Source: an uncultured Serinicoccus sp.
GTDB taxonomy: Bacteria > Actinomycetota > Actinomycetes > Actinomycetales > Dermatophilaceae
Direction: 5' to 3'
DNA length: 64,000 nt
Assembly: GCF_947487915.1 (NCBI RefSeq)
Contig: NZ_CANKYH010000007.1
Coordinates: forward strand, 224,488 to 288,487
Positions 61,889 to 64,000 of this stretch are shown here, one piece after another (position 1 is the stretch's first letter; each line of letters begins with the position of its first letter). The translations under genes and the position numbers were made by a program. The notes below the pieces were generated by a model that did no database searches, was not told where the DNA came from, and saw only the letters and a program-made list of their open reading frames with translations.

Positions 61889-62521
61889 TCAGATCATCCC
61901 CCGACCGGCCATGATTTCCTCGGGGGGACGGTAGCGGCCGGCGGCCTCGTTGTCGACGATGTCGCTTGGGTCAGGTGGCCAGACACGGTTCTGGACCGCG
62001 CTCATGATGTCGCGAGGCGTGTACAGCTCGGCCCGCTGAAGTCGACGGGGCGGCACCCGTAGTGGGATCGCGACCTCGCCCTCAGCCCGGAAGCGCGACC
62101 ATTCTGGGTGCTGGTGCACGTCACGGACCTCCTCGCCAAACTCTCCGTGCATGCCAGCAGGCCTACCGAGCAGGAAGACGTAGCCGTAGAAGAGCCAACC
62201 AGACGTCTGATGACCGCGCGTCGCGAAAGCGAGGGCGGTGTCGATCGCGAAAGCCGCATGGTTCTGCTTGTTGCGCTCCTCGTATGTGCCCGCAGTCATT
62301 GAGATGTACGGAGAGCTGTAGCCCACGCGGAGATGACGGTGTCGGTGGTCATCGAGTTCTGTGGGCCCCAATAGAGCATCGGCCTCGTCGGGGCTCTTTG
62401 CCCGGCCATTCCGGACTGCCGCGCAAAGAAGCCCCGACCTGCTCATGATCTCGGCGACCTCGTCGTTCCCCGGGTCTCGACGCAGACCGGAAACACCGCG
62501 GACCACCTTTTGCAGGATCAC
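61889..62521 (-). CDS. uncharacterised protein, possible ADP-ribosyltransferase-like fold (first gene of the cassette)
   Basis: 210 residues, GTG 62521. The core YSSPYISMTAGTYEER, then AFAIDTALAFATRGHQ, then HPEWSRFRAEGEVAIPLRVPP recalls ART-type toxins: a Ser-x-Ser/Thr strand followed by a helix and a Glu-x-Glu-like AEGEVA segment. The resemblance is structural intuition, not a motif match. A hydrolase or other RipA-like NAD enzyme is equally possible. Gene order ART-like, unknown, membrane receiver suggests an effector-sensor cassette. Confidence 0.5.
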   Translation of the reverse strand: MILQKVVRGVSGLRRDPGNDEVAEIMSRSGLLCAAVRNGRAKSPDEADALLGPTELDDHRHRHLRVGYSSPYISMTAGTYEERNKQNHAAFAIDTALAFATRGHQTSGWLFYGYVFLLGRPAGMHGEFGEEVRDVHQHPEWSRFRAEGEVAIPLRVPPRRLQRAELYTPRDIMSAVQNRVWPPDPSDIVDNEAAGRYRPPEEIMAGRGMI

Positions 62522-62709
62522 GCCGGACGCCCTTCACTCTCGACTCCACCTCCGAGGATGATCCCAGCAGAGCGCCGAGGTGACAAGGGTGTCCCCCGCT
62601 CGACAGGCCGCCGACCTCCGGCATCCCGAGGGCAGCGCGACAGCCCCTGGACACCTATCCGGATCTGCCGCGTTGCGCTGGGACCTCGCGCCGCCTAGCT
62701 GCAGTCGCG

Positions 62710-63249
62710 TCAGCGTCCGGGAGGAGCGTGTAATGCCCGCGCCTCGGCTTCTCGATGGTCTGCGACTGCGCGTAGATCGACGTGCAGTTGGACCACCGAG
62801 GGTCCGGCTGGGAAGCCTTCTGGCCGATTTGCACCGTTGTGGGCGTAGATCTCGATGCTGTGGCTATTCAGACGCCACCACCAACTGGGTCCGTGGCTGG
62901 CCGCTTCCTCCGTGGTCTCGACCGGCGCTCCGTGGGCGTCAGTGATCTGCTGGGCCAGCTCAGCCGTAGCGCCGCGGACGTCGTCCCAGCCATGGTCGTC
63001 CCACAGGAACCAGGAGACGTCCGCGAACCGCTCGTGGTACACGCTCCACCCTGCCCGAGCCTTGCCCCATGTGGGCATCGAGGCCATGTGCCAGGATCGA
63101 CCACTGCTCTTTGAAGATGATTCTTCTGCTGTTTCTGGCGCGACGCCCTTCGAGCGCAGCCATGGAAGTGCATCCTCGATGCCCTCTGGCCAAGGTGACC
63201 GAAGAATAGTCGAAAGCTCGGACGCGACTTCCTGCGGCGACGGCCTCAT
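62710..63249 (-). CDS. uncharacterised soluble protein
   Basis: 179 residues from ATG 63249. Trp-rich: VSWFLWDDHGWDD, GPSWWWRLNSHSIEIYAHNG, and a closing VVQLHVDLRAVADHREAEARAL helix. Looks like small actinobacterial proteins of immunity or DUF type, but I cannot assign a family. 188 bases downstream of it the three-gene cassette starts in the same direction. Confidence 0.5.
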   Translation of the reverse strand: MRPSPQEVASELSTILRSPWPEGIEDALPWLRSKGVAPETAEESSSKSSGRSWHMASMPTWGKARAGWSVYHERFADVSWFLWDDHGWDDVRGATAELAQQITDAHGAPVETTEEAASHGPSWWWRLNSHSIEIYAHNGANRPEGFPAGPSVVQLHVDLRAVADHREAEARALHAPPGR

Positions 63250-63636
63250 GATCAGAGCCTACCGAGGCAGGCGCGAAGTCGTCCCGATCGAGGGCACAAC
63301 TTTGCCGCCGATCGCGTGGCCGCTGCACCGGCCGGTCGTCCGGTGTCCGCAGCGATCGATTGTGGAACGGACCTTCTGTGGTCCGGCGGGCCGTTCGGGA
63401 GAGGGCTGTCGTACTGGGTGCGGGACGTCCGGATGAGCGCTCTACTACGCGTAGCTGCAGCCGTGTGGTCGCACTTGACGATGCGCAGGCGGTGGGTCGA
63501 CTTGTGCAGCAGGACCCGCCCGGGACATTGATTGGCGCACGGGGGCCGGCCGATGTGGCCGGCCCCCGCGGGTTCGTGCCTGTCCTACGGCAGTTCTACT
63601 GTTGGGACTGCTGCACGGATAGGTGACAGTGGTTAG
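63250..63636. other. 387-base gap without a gene
   Basis: Apart from the strong hairpin at 63541-63567, no gene or known motif. Its right end is the outer border of the IS3-type fragment. Confidence 0.4.
63541..63567. terminator. strong GC-rich hairpin
   Basis: Perfect 11-bp stem: GGGGGCCGGCC (63541-63551), loop GATGT, GGCCGGCCCCC (63557-63567). No T-tract follows on the plus strand (GCGGGTTCG). It could be a terminator of an actinobacterial type without U-run or a mobile-element end. Confidence 0.5.
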
Positions 63637-63925
63637 TCACGCAGCCTGGGGGGCTGGTGTGGTCATGATGGTCTCGTACTCGATGGGGGTCAACCGGCCG
63701 AGAGCGGCTTGGCGTCGGCGGCGGTGGTAGGTCCGTTCCATCCAGGTGACGATGGCGATGCGTAGGTCGTGGCGGGTGGCCCAGGGGTGGCGGTTCAGGA
63801 CGTTCTTCTGGAGCAGGGCGAAGAAGGATTCCATGGCGGCGTTGTCGCCCGCGGCACCGACTCTGCCCATTGACCCGACCATGTCGTGGCGGTTGAGAGC
63901 GTGGACGAACTTCCTGCTACGAAAT
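63637..63925 (-). pseudogene. C-terminal remnant of an IS3-family transposase (OrfB, integrase core)
   Basis: Residues from FRSRKFVHALNRHDMVGSMGRVGAAGDNAAMESFF to TPIEYETIM match the end of IS3-type OrfB: the catalytic Glu lies in DNAAMESFFALLQ, and RHDLRIAIVTWMERTYHRRRRQAALGRLTP follows. The N-terminal two Asp of the DDE triad are missing; the frame is cut at about 63925 by another element end. Confidence 0.85.
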
Positions 63926-63934
63926 TGACCAGGT

Positions 63935-64000
63935 TCAACCGGTCGATGCAACACCGTCTTGTTGGAGCAACAGTAGATGCTCGTTGAAGGCTTCGGCCGG
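63935..64000 (-). mobile_element. C-terminal end of an IS30-family transposase, continues past the window
   Basis: The minus strand from 64000 reads PAEAFNEHLLLLQQDGVASTG and a TGA stop at 63937-63935. PAEAFNEHL...GVxTTG is the usual C-terminus of actinobacterial IS30 transposases. Its end lies at the point where the IS3 gene breaks off, so it probably inserted into the IS3-type element. Confidence 0.7.

Noticed and set aside
1..64000. CRISPR array, rRNA operon or replication origin
   Set aside because: No repeat-spacer pattern, no rRNA sequence and no DnaA-box cluster was seen.

Overview
The window is high-GC actinobacterial chromosome. GTG starts, leaderless-looking starts and long trains of genes joined by 4-base ATGA/GTGA overlaps are typical. 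Gene content (many Dpp-type and Mal-type importers, LacI/DeoR/Lrp regulators, SelO, DUF2252) fits a free-living Micrococcales-like bacterium, but I cannot name a genus from sequence alone.

Bases 1-16021 are mostly minus-strand catabolic genes around a LacI-family regulator (11553-12572). Downstream of it lies a tightly coupled operon of hotdog dehydratases, a tartrate/D-malate-type dehydrogenase, SDR, aldehyde dehydrogenase, family III CoA-transferase, enoyl-CoA hydratase and parts of a Dpp-type importer; its substrate-binding protein runs off the left edge. Upstream are a membrane carrier, a D-tartrate dehydratase and a DapA-like lyase. A flavoprotein and an RraA-type aldolase diverge at 16248-18418. 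Two near-identical LacI-type operators precede the long operon and a weaker half-site precedes the flavoprotein. Tartrate-like hydroxy acids are the most concrete substrate clue.

Bases 19190-27813 are a sugar or polyol module: a DeoR regulator with a TIM-like isomerase on one side and, divergently, a Mal-type ABC importer, YjbQ protein, FGGY kinase, isomerase-like TIM barrel and SDR. Bases 27907-37567 are a peptide-type module: an Lrp regulator with two modules and a fused two-domain ABC ATPase, divergent from an M19 dipeptidase, a Dpp importer, a creatinase-like M24 protein and an alpha/beta hydrolase. Bases 37660-43278 hold DUF2252, SelO, a GH13 glucosidase and an SDR. Bases 43564-49870 hold small membrane proteins, two NarL-type two-component pairs and a CPBP protease. 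A broken beta-lactamase-like gene follows.

At 51251-51293 lies a 3'-half of a tRNA-Thr(UGU) gene without its 5' half, the usual scar of tyrosine-recombinase integration. Its orientation predicts that the element lies to the right and runs past the window end. That segment carries a secreted His-rich repeat protein, a CmtR-like/P-type ATPase/CDF metal-resistance operon, a MerR-type switch driving a thioredoxin-like protein and a glutathione-reductase-like flavoprotein, an orphan MazF-like gene, an AT-richer pentapeptide-repeat membrane protein, an undescribed three-gene cassette ending in a membrane-anchored receiver domain, and IS3/IS30 remnants. No integrase is visible. The three-gene cassette (60519-62521) and the His-rich secreted protein (51922-52500) are the best candidates for something new.
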